Of a stretch of DNA of 64,000 bases, positions 16,538-27,059 are shown in pieces (position 1 is the stretch's first letter; each line of letters begins with the position of its first letter). The stretch covers positions 372,001-436,000 of the forward strand of contig NZ_CP166769.1 of NCBI RefSeq assembly GCF_041345015.1. The letters run 5' to 3'. The position numbers and the translations under genes were made by a program. The stretch is from Bartonella sp. DGB1 (lineage in GTDB: Bacteria > Pseudomonadota > Alphaproteobacteria > Rhizobiales > Rhizobiaceae). A model generated the notes under the pieces. That model worked only from the letters and a program-made list of their open reading frames with translations. It made no database searches and had not been told where the DNA came from.

Positions 16538-16708
16538 TTATTTTATATAAGGTAATTTATAAGGTAATTTTTAATAAGGGAGCAATGGACTATCTTGTTA
16601 ATTAGCGATTAATTAAGCGATAGAGTAAAACTATATATATAAATTTATTTAATTAAAAACATAATATCTAGTTAGTTAATTATATGTTTTAAAATATCTT
16701 ATTTAACT

Positions 16709-16741
16709 GTAACAAGGAAGAGTATTAATTTTCCTTGTTAC
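16709..16741 (-). terminator. Hairpin downstream of pnp
   Basis: GTAACAAGGAA (16709-16719) pairs with TTCCTTGTTAC (16731-16741), an 11-base perfect stem with an 11-base loop, 34 bases beyond the pnp stop codon on the reverse strand. The following T-run is poor, so it may be a 3' stabilising or Rho-assisted end. Confidence 0.55.
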
Positions 16742-16774
16742 ATTATGCTATTTTAAACTATTATAGATAATAAA

Positions 16775-18916
16775 TTATTCATCATCTTTTTTAGTTTGTT
16801 TTTCAGCTTCTATTTCTTGTCCATTGGTTTGGTCAATATTTTTCATTGATAAACGTATTTTACCGCGTTCGTCAAAACTTACAAATTTTACCCAAACTTT
16901 TTGACCTTCTGATACAATATCAGTTGTCTTATTAACTCTATCATTACTTAGTTGAGAAATATGAACTAAGCCATCTCTACTACCGAAAAAATTAACAAAA
17001 GCACCAAAGTCAGTTGTTTTTACTACTGTTCCTTCGTAAATTACCCCTATTTCAGGTTCCGCAACTATGGAATGAATCCAGTTTCTTGCGGCTTCTATAG
17101 TTTTAACGCTAGCTGAAGAGATAGTAACATTACCATTATCTTCAATATTAATTTTAGCGCCGGTTTTTTCAACAATTTCGCGGATAATTTTTCCACCGGT
17201 TCCAATAACTTCACGGATCTTCTCTACAGGGATTTGCATAACTTCTACTCTAGGAGCAAAGTCACCTAATTCACTACGAGCATTAGATAGTGCTTTGGAC
17301 ATTTGTTCTAGGATATGCATACGTCCTTTTTTTGCTTGATTAAGTGCAATATCCATAATTTCATGAGTGATACCATTTATTTTGATATCCATTTGTAAAG
17401 CAGTAATACCTTCTTGGGTACCGGCTACTTTGAAATCCATATCGCCTAAATGATCTTCATCACCTAATATATCTGATAATACAGCAAATTTTTCATCTTC
17501 TTTGATTAAGCCCATAGCTATACCTGCTACGGGTCTTACTAAAGGTACACCTGCATCCATTAATGCTAAAGAAGTGCCGCAGACAGTAGCCATAGAAGAT
17601 GAGCCGTTAGATTCAGTTATTTCAGATACTACACGTAAAGTGTAAGGAAATTTTTCTTTACTTGGTAACATAGGACGAATAGCACGCCAAGCTAACTTAC
17701 CGTGACCTATTTCACGTCTACCTGGTGAACCGAAACGACCTGTTTCACCTACAGAATAAGGTGGAAAATTATAATGTAATAAGAAAGTTTCTTTATGCAG
17801 ACCGGTTAAATTATCAACATATTGTTCATCATCTCCGGTACCTAGAGTAGCAACAACTAAAGCTTGAGTTTCTCCTCGTGTGAATAGGGCGGAGCCGTGC
17901 GTTCTAGGTAGTAAACCTACTTCACTACAAATAGGACGCACAGTTTCTAGATCACGTCCATCAATACGATTTAATCCATCTAAAATATTCCAGCGTACTA
18001 TACGACTTTGTAGTTTTTTAAAGGTATTTAATATTTTATTTTCATTATAGAGATTGTCATCAGTATCCTGGTTAAGAAAATGTTGTTTAACTTTTTCTTT
18101 TATATTATTAATGGTTTCATAACGAGCTGTTTTATCGGTTATCTGATAAGCAGTACGTAGATCTTGTTCAAACAAGCTAAATATTTTTTCATCTAAAGTT
18201 GAAGTATCTTCAGTAGAAAAATTTCTTGGAGGTTTTGCTGCTACTTCAGCTAATTCTATAATTGCATCAATAACCGGCTTAAATTGTTTATGTCCAAAAG
18301 CTACCGCATTTAACATTATTTCTTCAGATAATTCTTGTGCTTCAGATTCTACCATTAATACTGCATCAGTAGTACCAGCTACAACTAAATCTAGTGCTGA
18401 TTCAGGCATTTCATCAATATTAGGGTTTAGAATAAATTCGCCATTAATATATCCTACTCTTGCTCCAGCAATAGGCCCCATGAAGGGAACACCTGAAAGT
18501 GTTAAAGCTGCAGATGCAGCGATGATAGAAACAATATCAGGATTATTTTCTAGGTCATGCTGTAAAACAGTAATAATGATTTGCGTTTCATTTTTATATC
18601 CATCAACGAATAAAGGACGTATCGGACGGTCGATTAAACGAGAAACTAATGTTTCATTTTCGCTAGGGCGACCTTCACGTTTCAAATATCCGCCAGGGAT
18701 TTTACCAACGGCATAGTTTTTTTCTTGGTAGACTACTGTTAAGGGGAAAAAATCTTGATCTTCTTTTGATTCTTTTTCTGATACAACTGTAGCTAATACT
18801 ATTGTTTCACCATATGTTACCATTACAGCAGCATCAGCTTGCCTGGCTATATGTCCTGTTTCAATTTTTAAGGGGCGTCCGGCCCATTCTAGTTCTATTT
18901 TTTTTATGTCAAACAT
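16775..18916 (-). CDS. pnp: Polynucleotide phosphorylase
   Basis: 713 residues, full length for the family. Two RNase PH-like domains (first from residue 1; second around 320-540, with [14 protein letters not shown] and [11 protein letters not shown]-like [14 protein letters not shown]), an alpha-helical linker, a KH domain (about 555-615, [20 protein letters not shown]) and an S1 domain (about 620-690, [19 protein letters not shown]). It degrades RNA 3' to 5' with phosphate, or adds tails, and forms trimers in the degradosome. Last gene of the rimP-to-pnp cluster. The leader before its start can fold into a hairpin like that used for autoregulation in other bacteria. Confidence 0.98.
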   Translation of the reverse strand: MFDIKKIELEWAGRPLKIETGHIARQADAAVMVTYGETIVLATVVSEKESKEDQDFFPLTVVYQEKNYAVGKIPGGYLKREGRPSENETLVSRLIDRPIRPLFVDGYKNETQIIITVLQHDLENNPDIVSIIAASAALTLSGVPFMGPIAGARVGYINGEFILNPNIDEMPESALDLVVAGTTDAVLMVESEAQELSEEIMLNAVAFGHKQFKPVIDAIIELAEVAAKPPRNFSTEDTSTLDEKIFSLFEQDLRTAYQITDKTARYETINNIKEKVKQHFLNQDTDDNLYNENKILNTFKKLQSRIVRWNILDGLNRIDGRDLETVRPICSEVGLLPRTHGSALFTRGETQALVVATLGTGDDEQYVDNLTGLHKETFLLHYNFPPYSVGETGRFGSPGRREIGHGKLAWRAIRPMLPSKEKFPYTLRVVSEITESNGSSSMATVCGTSLALMDAGVPLVRPVAGIAMGLIKEDEKFAVLSDILGDEDHLGDMDFKVAGTQEGITALQMDIKINGITHEIMDIALNQAKKGRMHILEQMSKALSNARSELGDFAPRVEVMQIPVEKIREVIGTGGKIIREIVEKTGAKINIEDNGNVTISSASVKTIEAARNWIHSIVAEPEIGVIYEGTVVKTTDFGAFVNFFGSRDGLVHISQLSNDRVNKTTDIVSEGQKVWVKFVSFDERGKIRLSMKNIDQTNGQEIEAEKQTKKDDE

Positions 18917-18929
18917 TATAAATTCCTAA

Positions 18930-18987
18930 ACACATGCAAGACAATAAGCATTTTATAGAATAAAAGGCTAATAATCCTGCCATGTGT
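18930..18987 (-). promoter_or_regulatory. pnp leader hairpin, possible RNase III site
   Basis: On the reverse strand ACACATGGCAGGA pairs with TCTTGCATGTGT across about 33 bases, with a single bulge. It lies between rpsO and pnp, 14 bases upstream of the pnp start. In E. coli a pnp leader stem here is cut by RNase III and lets PNPase repress itself; the same role is inferred. Confidence 0.4.
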
Positions 18988-19003
18988 AATTGTTAAAATT
19001 AGT

Positions 19004-19025
19004 AAAGAGCAGATATCTGCTCTTT
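19004..19025 (-). terminator. rpsO terminator
   Basis: AAAGAGCAGATATCTGCTCTTT is a perfect 22-base palindrome beginning five bases after the rpsO stop and ending in TTT on the reverse strand. It probably attenuates transcription between rpsO and pnp. Confidence 0.6.
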
Positions 19026-19029
19026 AAAG

Positions 19030-19299
19030 TTAGCGACGTAAGCCTAAACGAGCTATTAATGATTGATAGCGATTCTTATCTGTTTTAATTAGATAATCTA
19101 ACAGACGACGACGTAAAGAGACCATTTTAAGCAAACCACGACGAGAATGGTTATCTTTTTTGTGGTTTTTAAAATGCTCTGTTAAGTTAGCAATACGTTC
19201 TGTTAATATCGCTACTTGTACTTCAGCTGAACCAGTATCAGTTGCATTTGTAGCATATTCTTTAATAAGTTCTTGTTTACGTTCATTGGTTATCGACAT
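19030..19299 (-). CDS. rpsO: 30S ribosomal protein S15
   Basis: 89 residues starting [18 protein letters not shown], the usual S15 length; an upstream in-frame ATG at 19314 would add MKGIT, but AAGGA lies properly before the inner ATG. Conserved [28 protein letters not shown] and LRRRLLDYL bind 16S rRNA and nucleate the central domain of the small subunit. Adjacent to pnp as in most proteobacteria. Confidence 0.97.
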   Translation of the reverse strand: MSITNERKQELIKEYATNATDTGSAEVQVAILTERIANLTEHFKNHKKDNHSRRGLLKMVSLRRRLLDYLIKTDKNRYQSLIARLGLRR

Positions 19300-19315
19300 C
19301 GTTATTCCTTTCAAA

Positions 19316-19353
19316 AATTCCTATAGCCGAGATGTCGCTCAGCCACGGTCAGC
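19316..19353 (-). promoter_or_regulatory. Possible S15-binding leader of rpsO
   Basis: The reverse-strand leader has two small GC-rich stems (CGCT...AGCG around GACCGTGGCTG, and GAG...CTC around CGACAT) just before the SD. Rhizobial rpsO leaders are known to bind S15 for autoregulation. A matching structure here is plausible but unproven. Confidence 0.3.
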
Positions 19354-19375
19354 GTTATTTTAGTATAAAAATAAC
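19354..19375 (-). terminator. Hairpin after truB
   Basis: GTTATTTT pairs with AAAATAAC across six bases, 18 bases after the truB stop. AT-only stem and no T-run following, so weak. Confidence 0.3.
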
Positions 19376-19392
19376 AAAATTACTATATATTT

Positions 19393-20325
19393 TTATTCGA
19401 TATATGCATTAAATACTTTTTTTGGATAAAAAACACCATGCGTTACACATCCTAACGCAATAATATCATCATTATATTTTACACAAAAAGCATCAAAATC
19501 AGTTATATTATTTCTTAATAATATAGGTCTACCATGACTAATATCAATAACCTCTTGTTTACAAATGTTAGATTGAGGTAAATTAGTTAACGCCATCAAA
19601 GGGCTGATTAAAAGGTTATCAAGAGTTTCTAAGTCATCAGTTGCAGTTTCACTGCTTAAGGCATCTAATTGTTCTTTACTAATCATTGTAGACTCAGTAA
19701 AAGGTAAAACTGATAAACGTCGTAAATAACTTATATGACCAAAACAGTTTAATTCTCTTCCTAAATCACGTGCTAATGATCTTATGTAGGTACCTTTACC
19801 ACATTTAACCATGAAGCTAGTCATATTTTCTGTATGTTCTATTATTTCAAATGAAGATATTTCTACTGTTCGTGGTTGAAGAGCAGGGGTATTACCATTT
19901 CTGATTAGATCATAGGCGCGGACGCCGTTAATTTTTAGAGCTGAATAAAGAGGAGGGTGTTGTAATAATTTACCAGTATATTTAGGTAATAATTCTTCTA
20001 TAGACTCACGAGTTGGACGATTGGTAGAGCTTTCTGTGATTTCGCCTTCAAGGTCGTCAGTAGATCTTTCTTGACCCCAAGTAACTTTAAATATATAGCT
20101 TTTTTCACCATCCATAACATAGCTAACGGTTTTAGTAGCACTGCCTAATGCTATTGGTAACATACCTGAAGCTAAAGGATCTAAAGTTCCTGCATGACCA
20201 ACTTTTTGTGCCTTGAATAGCTTTTTTATATAGCTAACTGCTTCTGTAGAGCCCATAGCGTGAGGTTTATCAAAAATTAACCAACCAGAAATGTCACGAC
20301 CCCGTGCTTTAAAGTTTTTTTTCAC
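19393..20325 (-). CDS. truB: tRNA pseudouridine-55 synthase
   Basis: 310 residues. Converts U55 in the T loop of tRNAs to pseudouridine. Conserved blocks: GWLIFDKPHAMGSTEAV near 15, KVGHAGTLDPLASGMLP with the catalytic Asp near 48, YIFKVTWGQERSTDDLEG, HPPLYSALKINGVRAYDL, and GKGTYIRSLARDLG. The C-terminal PUA-like part is short. Sits between rbfA and rpsO in the standard order; 70 bases separate it from rbfA. Confidence 0.97.
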   Translation of the reverse strand: MKKNFKARGRDISGWLIFDKPHAMGSTEAVSYIKKLFKAQKVGHAGTLDPLASGMLPIALGSATKTVSYVMDGEKSYIFKVTWGQERSTDDLEGEITESSTNRPTRESIEELLPKYTGKLLQHPPLYSALKINGVRAYDLIRNGNTPALQPRTVEISSFEIIEHTENMTSFMVKCGKGTYIRSLARDLGRELNCFGHISYLRRLSVLPFTESTMISKEQLDALSSETATDDLETLDNLLISPLMALTNLPQSNICKQEVIDISHGRPILLRNNITDFDAFCVKYNDDIIALGCVTHGVFYPKKVFNAYIE

Positions 20326-20395
20326 TTTAATTAACCTTCATAGTAATAGATTTGTAAAATGTGATAGATTATAAATAATTTTATTTATGTAGCTT

Positions 20396-20791
20396 TTATG
20401 ATTCATCATTATTATTGATATCTCTGTTTGAGATATCATTTTGAAGTAAAGAATTTATTTTAGCAAAATTCTCAAACGATTTATCAATTAAAAAACGAAA
20501 TTTAGGCATATATTTCATTTGTTTTAAGGCAGGGGTAACCCTGCCTCGGATGAATTTTGCTCTGTTATTTAAAAAAGTTTCTAATGCTTCTAAATTATTA
20601 CTACCAATAGCAGAAAAAAAACAAGTAGCTAGCTTAAGATCAGGTGTCATTCTAACTTCAGTAATAGAAATTATAACATTATCTAAGATAGAATCTTGTA
20701 ATTCTTTTCTATTAAAAAATTCTGATAGTGCATGTCTTACATGTTCTGATACTTTTAATTGTCTTTGAGATGCTTCTATTGGTGAACGCAT
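20396..20791 (-). CDS. rbfA: Ribosome-binding factor A
   Basis: 131 residues, KH-type RbfA. Needed for 16S rRNA 5' end maturation and cold growth. Conserved segments: RQLKVSEHVRHALSEFF, ITEVRMTPDLKLATCFFS and LKQMKYMPKFRFLIDKSFE. Eleven bases after infB, cotranscribed with it. C-terminus is short and Asn/Asp-rich. Confidence 0.95.
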   Translation of the reverse strand: MRSPIEASQRQLKVSEHVRHALSEFFNRKELQDSILDNVIISITEVRMTPDLKLATCFFSAIGSNNLEALETFLNNRAKFIRGRVTPALKQMKYMPKFRFLIDKSFENFAKINSLLQNDISNRDINNNDES

Positions 20792-20802
20792 GATAAAAAT
20801 TC

Positions 20803-23409
20803 CTATAAGCTACGAGAAAAATGTTCTACGCGGAATGCTTCTATAATGTCCCCTACATGCATATCTTCATAATTTTCGAAAGCCATACCACATTCTTGCC
20901 CAGAAAATGCTTCTGAAACTTCATTTTTAAATCTTTTTAGAACTTTTAGTTTACCTTCATGGATGACAACATTATCACGAATTAGACGTACGCCAGCACC
21001 GCGTTCAATCTTACCTTCTGTAATTCGACATCCAGCAATTTTGCCAACTTTAGTGATATTAAATATTTCTAACACTTCAGCATTACCAAGGAAAGTTTCA
21101 CGTCTTTCAGGAGTTAATAATCCTGACATAATAGATTTAATATCATCAACTAGATCATAAATTATATTATAATAATTTAGGGTAATATTTTGCGAATTAG
21201 CAGCATCTTTGGCTTGTTTAGTAGCTCTAACATTAAAACCTATTATCATAGCATTTGATGCTTCAGCTAAAGATATATCTGTTTCAGTTATACCGCCAAC
21301 ACCAGCATAAATAATATGAGCACGTACTTCGTTAGTGTTAAGTTTTTCCAATGAATTTACAATAGCTTCCACTGATCCTTGTACGTCAGCTTTGATTACT
21401 AATGGGAATTCTTTAAGATCTGATGTCTGTAATTGGTTCATCATTTGTTCTAACGAACCACGTGCACTAGTTTGTTTAGCAATCGCTTTTTCGCGTTGTT
21501 GTCTTGCACGATATTCGGCTATTTCTCTAGCTTGCGATTCATGTTTAACAACTGCTAAACGATCTCCGGCTTGTGGGGCGCCTTGTAAGCCTAAGATTTC
21601 AACGGGCATAGAAAGTGATGCGTTAGGGATATGTTTCCCGTGATCATTGATCAAAGCTCTTACTCTACCCCATTTACTACCTGCTATTACAATATCACCA
21701 AGCGATAATGTACCTTTTTGTATCAATACAGTGGTGACAGTACCTCTACCTTTATCTAATTTAGCTTCTATAACGGTACCTTCAGCATTTCTTTTTGGAT
21801 CTGCTTTTAAGTCTAACATTTCTGCTTGTAGTAAAATAGTATCTAGTAATTTATTTAGATTAGTACCTTCTTTCGCAGAAACTTCAACCTCTAGAACATC
21901 TCCACCCATAGTTTCAACAAATACTTCATGTTGTAGTAATTCACTTTTTACTCGTTGCGGATCAGCATCAGGTTTGTCTATTTTATTTATAGCTACAATT
22001 ATTGGTACATTAGCTGCTTTAGCATGTTTAATAGATTCTATAGTTTGTGGCATAACTCCATCATCAGCAGCTACAACTAAAATAGCTATATCAGTAATTT
22101 GCGCACCTCTAGCACGCATAGCTGTAAAAGCTGCGTGTCCTGGAGTATCAATAAAGGTTACTTTTTTGTTATTATGTTCAACTTGATATGCACCAATATG
22201 TTGAGTAATGCCGCCTGCTTCAGATGAGACAGTATTAGATTTACGAAATGCGTCTAATAAAGAAGTTTTTCCATGATCAACATGACCCATAACGGTTACA
22301 ACTGGAGGACGTGAAACAAAATTATCGGGATTGTCGCTTACATTAACGAAGGCTTCTTCTACATCTGATTCTGCAACTCTACGAACTATATGACCAAAAT
22401 CTTCGGCTATAAGTTGTGCCATATCCGCTTCTATAACATCGCCTGGTTTTAGCATTTGACCTTGTTTCATTAAATATTTTATAACATCAACAGATCTTTC
22501 GGCCATACGTTGTGCTAATTCCTGCAAGGTTATTGTTTCAGGTATAATAACTTCTCGCGAAATTTTTTCTTTTACTTCAACTTGCATAGATTTTTTAATT
22601 TTTTCTTGTCTACGACGCATTGAAGCAATAGAACGACCGCGGATTTGTTCTTCATCATCAAAAACCGTAGAAATAGTTATTTTATTACGGCGTTTAGTAT
22701 CTGTTGTACGATTAGTACGTGGAGCTTTACTAGCATCAGCTTTGGTTACATTGCTACGACGAGGAGTATTACTCTCAGTTTCAGGTCGTTTAGGTGCAGT
22801 AGTTTTTACATTAAATTTATCTTCTTTTTTCTCAATAGTATTAGGAAGGCTTTTAATGTTCTTACTATCATTAGTTACATCTGTGGGTTTTTTAGGGGTA
22901 ACATCTTTGGTTAATTTATTTGGTGATTCAATTGGTGGAATAACAGTAGGTGAAACAGATTCTGGCTCACTAGCTCTTAATTTTGCTGCTTCTAATTCAG
23001 CAGCGATACGCTCTTTTTCACGCTGCGCTTCTTCTTGTTCTAAAATAATTTTTCGTTGTTGTGCTGCTTGTAAGGCTTGTTTACGTGCTTCTTGTTCAGC
23101 CACAGATAAATTTTGTGAAAAATTATTATTGAGATTGGAGTTGATAGCTGTGGTTTTTCTTCTACTATTATTAGCTACACGAGGTTGAGCAAAAGTCTGA
23201 GTAACAGAATTGTTAGTATTATCTGAATTAGCTTGATTATCATGTAATTTAAATTTACGACGTTTATTCTCAACTACAATTTGCTTTTTAGGAGCCGATA
23301 GAGAACGTCCGCTAGATGATAGTTTATTATTAGGGCTAACAGGAGTAGTTTTCAACGTAAGAGTCTTACGGGTATTATCTGAGGATATGTTAGTTTTTTT
23401 GTCAGTCAT
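20803..23409 (-). CDS. infB: Translation initiation factor IF-2
   Basis: 868 residues. About 310 residues of charged, low-complexity N-terminal region including a KRAAEQ-type helix ([21 protein letters not shown]), then the IF2_N domain ([22 protein letters not shown]), the GTPase G domain with [27 protein letters not shown] and NKIDKPDA, and domains II-IV. It brings fMet-tRNA to the 30S subunit. The start overlaps the ylxR stop by one base (TAATG), so translation is coupled. Confidence 0.98.
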   Translation of the reverse strand: MTDKKTNISSDNTRKTLTLKTTPVSPNNKLSSSGRSLSAPKKQIVVENKRRKFKLHDNQANSDNTNNSVTQTFAQPRVANNSRRKTTAINSNLNNNFSQNLSVAEQEARKQALQAAQQRKIILEQEEAQREKERIAAELEAAKLRASEPESVSPTVIPPIESPNKLTKDVTPKKPTDVTNDSKNIKSLPNTIEKKEDKFNVKTTAPKRPETESNTPRRSNVTKADASKAPRTNRTTDTKRRNKITISTVFDDEEQIRGRSIASMRRRQEKIKKSMQVEVKEKISREVIIPETITLQELAQRMAERSVDVIKYLMKQGQMLKPGDVIEADMAQLIAEDFGHIVRRVAESDVEEAFVNVSDNPDNFVSRPPVVTVMGHVDHGKTSLLDAFRKSNTVSSEAGGITQHIGAYQVEHNNKKVTFIDTPGHAAFTAMRARGAQITDIAILVVAADDGVMPQTIESIKHAKAANVPIIVAINKIDKPDADPQRVKSELLQHEVFVETMGGDVLEVEVSAKEGTNLNKLLDTILLQAEMLDLKADPKRNAEGTVIEAKLDKGRGTVTTVLIQKGTLSLGDIVIAGSKWGRVRALINDHGKHIPNASLSMPVEILGLQGAPQAGDRLAVVKHESQAREIAEYRARQQREKAIAKQTSARGSLEQMMNQLQTSDLKEFPLVIKADVQGSVEAIVNSLEKLNTNEVRAHIIYAGVGGITETDISLAEASNAMIIGFNVRATKQAKDAANSQNITLNYYNIIYDLVDDIKSIMSGLLTPERRETFLGNAEVLEIFNITKVGKIAGCRITEGKIERGAGVRLIRDNVVIHEGKLKVLKRFKNEVSEAFSGQECGMAFENYEDMHVGDIIEAFRVEHFSRSL

Positions 23410-24038
23410 TATGTTTCCCTTGTATCCCTTATATCATCTTTTAGAATTTTTTGTGAATCATCTCGATAATTAGATAAATATTGAATACGTTTTATTATAT
23501 CAGCTGTACGAAGATCTTTAAGAACAGCAAGATGCATAATAATAGCACGTCCAAATATTAAAATCATCTCATCATTTGAAAAAAGTGATAAAATAATAGG
23601 TGATTTTTGATTAGCATGTTTATAACTATAAACTGCCTGATTTATTTTGCGTTTTCCATCTGCGGCTGCTTCACGACTATGTAATATAAGTGATAATCTC
23701 CCTTGTTTAGCAAGAGAGATAATTTGAGTAGAGCCTAAGATAACTAACCCAGCTTTTTTTAACAGAGAAAGTGTTTTTAAGCAAGATATAGTTAATAATT
23801 TATCAATCATGTCCAATAAAGCGTCTGGTATAATTACCTTATTTTTAAAGGCGCGACTGAATAAGTTTTTTTCGATTGCCTGGGAAACAAAATTTTTATT
23901 AGCAGTTACCCAACAACCACGACCAGGTAGATTGCATTTTATGTCTGGAGTTAAAACTCCAGTAGGAGAAAGAACGAATCTAATTAATTCGCTGCTATCT
24001 TTACATATTTTTGTTACTATGCATCTTCTGTCGCTCAT
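23409..24038 (-). CDS. ylxR: YlxR-family RNA-binding protein
   Basis: 209 residues. N-terminal YlxR (DUF448) domain: [22 protein letters not shown] and [27 protein letters not shown]. The C-terminal half resembles the L7Ae-like RNA-binding domain ([34 protein letters not shown]). Always found between nusA and infB in alphaproteobacteria; possible role in RNase P or translation control. It follows nusA after ten bases. Confidence 0.92.
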   Translation of the reverse strand: MSDRRCIVTKICKDSSELIRFVLSPTGVLTPDIKCNLPGRGCWVTANKNFVSQAIEKNLFSRAFKNKVIIPDALLDMIDKLLTISCLKTLSLLKKAGLVILGSTQIISLAKQGRLSLILHSREAAADGKRKINQAVYSYKHANQKSPIILSLFSNDEMILIFGRAIIMHLAVLKDLRTADIIKRIQYLSNYRDDSQKILKDDIRDTRET

Positions 24039-24048
24039 AAATATTTCT

Positions 24049-25599
24049 CTATTTATCGTTTAACCAACCACAAAGCTTGCGTGCTTCGAGGATCATTGTT
24101 TCTGCTTCCTTACGAGAGATGTCAAAAGAAGATAAAACGCCGGTATGAGTTTTAGTTTCATGTCCATTTTTCTCTTGCCATCCAACTAAATCATCGACTG
24201 CGTAACCAGCAAAATCCTCAATAGTTTTTACGCCTTCTTCACCTAGAGCAATCAACATAGCAGTGGTAAGACCTGGAATTTTATATAATTCTTCAGAAAC
24301 TCCTAGATCCATACGTTTACTATTTTGAATTTTTTCTTCCTCATTTAAGTGAGCTTTAGCACGAGATTGTAATTCATCTATAGTATCTTCATCGAATTCA
24401 CTAATAGAAATTAATTCATTAGGATCAACATATGCTATTTCTTCTATTGATGTAAATCCTTCTGAAGCAAGAATTTTAGCAATCATTTCATCCACATTTA
24501 ATACAGACATAAATAATTGGGTGCGATCGTTAAATTCTTTTTGTCGACGAGTAGTCTCTTCTTGTTCGGTTAAAATATCAATATCCCAACCAGTTAACTG
24601 TGATGCTAAACGTACATTCTGACCGCGGCGACCAATAGCTAAGCTTAATTGTTCGTTAGGAACTACAACATCTATTCTATTCTGATCTTCATCTAATACA
24701 ACCTTCGATACTTCTGCTGGTTGTAAAGAATTAACAATAAAAGTTGCTGGATCAGGCGACCAATGAATAATATCAACTTTTTCACCTTGTAATTCTGTAA
24801 CAACTGCTTGAACCCTAGCTCCACGTAAACCAACACAAGCGCCTACAGGATCTATAGAAGCATCTCTAGAAACTACGGCAATTTTTGCTCTAGAACCAGG
24901 ATCACGAGAGACAGATTTTAATTCAACTATACCATCATAAATTTCAGGAACTTCCATTGCAAATAATTTGGCCATAAATTGCGGATGTGTTCGTGAAAGA
25001 AATATTTGCGGACCTTTTTGTTCTCTTCTAACTTCATAAAGATAAGCGCGAATACGGTCACCATAGCGGTAATTTTCCCGAGGAATTAGTTCATCACGGC
25101 GTATAAGAGCTTCACCTTTACCTAGGTCAACAATAATGTTGCCATATTCAACACGCTTCACAATACCATTTATTATTTCACCAACACGCGGCGTATATTC
25201 TTCTATTTGACGATCTCTTTCAGCGTCACGAACTTTTTGTTTAATAACTTGTTTTGAAGATTGAGCAGCAATTCTACCTAAATTCAAGGCGGGTAGTTCT
25301 TCAGCTATGAAATCACCTATCTTGGCTGTAGGATCTTTTTGTTGAGCTTGTTCTAAAGAAATCTCGCGGGAAAAAAACTCAGGGAATTCAACGACTTGTA
25401 AGAATCTTTGGATGCGAATATCGCCTGTTTTAGAATTAATATCAACTCTAATATCTGTTTCTTGACCATAACGGGCTTTAGCGGCTTTTTGAATAGCATC
25501 TGCCATAGCAGATAAAACTATTTCTCTATCAATAGATTTTTCACGAGCAACGGCTTCAGCAATTTGTAATAGCTCTAATTTACTTGCGCTTATAGTCAT
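24049..25599 (-). CDS. nusA: Transcription termination/antitermination factor NusA
   Basis: 516 residues. NusA N-terminal RNAP-binding domain (1-130), S1 domain (about 135-200, GEIINGIVKRVEYGNIIVDLG), KH1-KH2 (about 200-345, DPVGACVGLRGARVQAVV and AIGRRGQNVRLASQL) and two C-terminal acidic repeat domains. It controls pausing, termination and rrn antitermination. Second gene after rimP; 29 bases between them. Confidence 0.97.
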   Translation of the reverse strand: MTISASKLELLQIAEAVAREKSIDREIVLSAMADAIQKAAKARYGQETDIRVDINSKTGDIRIQRFLQVVEFPEFFSREISLEQAQQKDPTAKIGDFIAEELPALNLGRIAAQSSKQVIKQKVRDAERDRQIEEYTPRVGEIINGIVKRVEYGNIIVDLGKGEALIRRDELIPRENYRYGDRIRAYLYEVRREQKGPQIFLSRTHPQFMAKLFAMEVPEIYDGIVELKSVSRDPGSRAKIAVVSRDASIDPVGACVGLRGARVQAVVTELQGEKVDIIHWSPDPATFIVNSLQPAEVSKVVLDEDQNRIDVVVPNEQLSLAIGRRGQNVRLASQLTGWDIDILTEQEETTRRQKEFNDRTQLFMSVLNVDEMIAKILASEGFTSIEEIAYVDPNELISISEFDEDTIDELQSRAKAHLNEEEKIQNSKRMDLGVSEELYKIPGLTTAMLIALGEEGVKTIEDFAGYAVDDLVGWQEKNGHETKTHTGVLSSFDISRKEAETMILEARKLCGWLNDK

Positions 25600-25628
25600 G
25601 CGTGTCTCCTTAGTCTTAGGTCAGACTG

Positions 25629-26222
25629 TTATGATAAATTTTCATCAGTATTATTATTTTTTGCTAGTTGTTTTTCTTTTTTTAAGGTTTCTTTGATTAA
25701 TTCATCGGTTAAAATTAAGCGTCCTGATTCATAATTGTCATATGCAATGAAAATACTCTCAATATTATCATAAGATAATTGATCAGAATAAATATTAAAA
25801 CCTAGATCGGTTGGATTTTGTATTATCCCTCGAAAGCGTTTGCGTTCATGAATTAGGTTAATCGTCTCTACTTTAGCTAAATGACCTTCCCATTTTTCAA
25901 AATCAGTTTTTCTAACCAACGGTCTATCAATACCAGGAGAAGAAATTTCAAGGTGATATTTTTGTGGAATGATATCAGCTACATCTAATAAAGGAGATAA
26001 TGTGCGGCTAATAAATTCACAATCATTAATAGTTAGCGTTCCATCAGGTCGTTCAATCATAACTTGTAATGTGTTACCATTAAGACCAGAAAAATAAATA
26101 CGAACAGCTCTAAAGCCTAAAGAATGCAGAGTAGGTAAAATTATATTTGCTACTTTAGCTTCTAATCCACTTTCTTTAATTAAGCGGTCATCATTATATA
26201 TATTATTTTCTGAGTTAGTCAT
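25629..26222 (-). CDS. rimP: Ribosome maturation factor RimP
   Basis: 197 residues, slightly longer than typical. Conserved IERPDGTLTINDCEFISRTLSPLLD and YHLEISSPGIDRPLVRKTDFEKW. Assists 30S maturation, and heads the nusA-infB operon. A strong terminator immediately upstream (26255-26281) isolates it from trmB, so the operon promoter must lie in the short space 26223-26254 or read through the terminator. Confidence 0.95.
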   Translation of the reverse strand: MTNSENNIYNDDRLIKESGLEAKVANIILPTLHSLGFRAVRIYFSGLNGNTLQVMIERPDGTLTINDCEFISRTLSPLLDVADIIPQKYHLEISSPGIDRPLVRKTDFEKWEGHLAKVETINLIHERKRFRGIIQNPTDLGFNIYSDQLSYDNIESIFIAYDNYESGRLILTDELIKETLKKEKQLAKNNNTDENLS

Positions 26223-26254
26223 TAACGCTCCTATAGGTTTAAATCTTATAGTAA

Positions 26255-26281
26255 TAAAAAAGAGCAGGCACTGCCTACTCT
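26255..26281 (-). terminator. Intrinsic terminator after trmB
   Basis: On the reverse strand AGAGTAGGCA pairs with TGCCTGCTCT (one G-T pair, one-base gap) and is followed by a run of T. It lies 59 bases after the trmB stop and before rimP, ending the upstream operon. Confidence 0.8.
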
Positions 26282-26339
26282 TGCAAACAAGATTTACTAT
26301 AGTATAACAGTTTATTTATTTATTTTCAAGGATTTAACC

Positions 26340-27038
26340 TTAACTTTTTCTAAAAGTTAAGTAATGTGGTGTTCTACCTTCTCGTAAGGCTTTTTGTTCG
26401 TATCTTGTACTGATCCACCCGGGGTAAGCTGTATAGTAATCTAGTGGATGTTCCAGTTGCCAATGAAGAAATTTATTCTGATTGATATGCGCTAATGTCC
26501 AAGTTACATAGCTTTCAATATCGCTAGCGAATCTAAAAATACCATCTTTTTTTAGTAATCTTGCAAAATGATCTAGGTTACTTTTATTAAGAAAACGTCT
26601 TTTCCAATGTCTTTTTTTAGGCCAAGGATCCGGATAAAGTAAATCAATTACTGATAATTGTTCTGAAGGTAAATAATTTAACAAATTGACAGCATCATCA
26701 TTATACAACCGTAATCTTTTACATAAATTAGGGTCTAATTCTAATTTAGATAATAATTTACCTATACCATTTATAAAAGGTTCAACGCCAATGAAGCCAG
26801 TGGTAGGATTTTGTTGCATTCTATGTAGTAAATGTTCACCGCCACCGAAGCCAATCTCTAATTGAAAATTCGTTAAAGTTATTGGAAATAATTCTTGTAA
26901 ATTACTGATTTTATCTTCATTTATAGAAATTAAAAGATCAGGTAATAATGACTCAGATAAATTCTTTTGAGATAAACCTAAAGGTCGACCTTTTCTGCGT
27001 CCAAAAAAACCACGAGTTAGAAGATTATCATCAGTCAT
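26340..27038 (-). CDS. trmB: tRNA (guanine-N7)-methyltransferase
   Basis: 232 residues. SAM-binding GFGGGEHLLH, catalytic DLLYPDPWPKKRHWKRRF, and the ending TRYEQKALREGRTPHYLTF are diagnostic. Makes m7G46 in tRNA variable loops. It follows metK by 21 bases, uses its SAM product and ends at a strong terminator. Confidence 0.97.
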   Translation of the reverse strand: MTDDNLLTRGFFGRRKGRPLGLSQKNLSESLLPDLLISINEDKISNLQELFPITLTNFQLEIGFGGGEHLLHRMQQNPTTGFIGVEPFINGIGKLLSKLELDPNLCKRLRLYNDDAVNLLNYLPSEQLSVIDLLYPDPWPKKRHWKRRFLNKSNLDHFARLLKKDGIFRFASDIESYVTWTLAHINQNKFLHWQLEHPLDYYTAYPGWISTRYEQKALREGRTPHYLTFRKS

Positions 27039-27059
27039 TATATTCTAAATCCACTGAAA

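Noticed and set aside
22645-23188. Forward-strand frames within infB
   Set aside because: Mirror frames of the low-complexity N-terminal region of IF-2.
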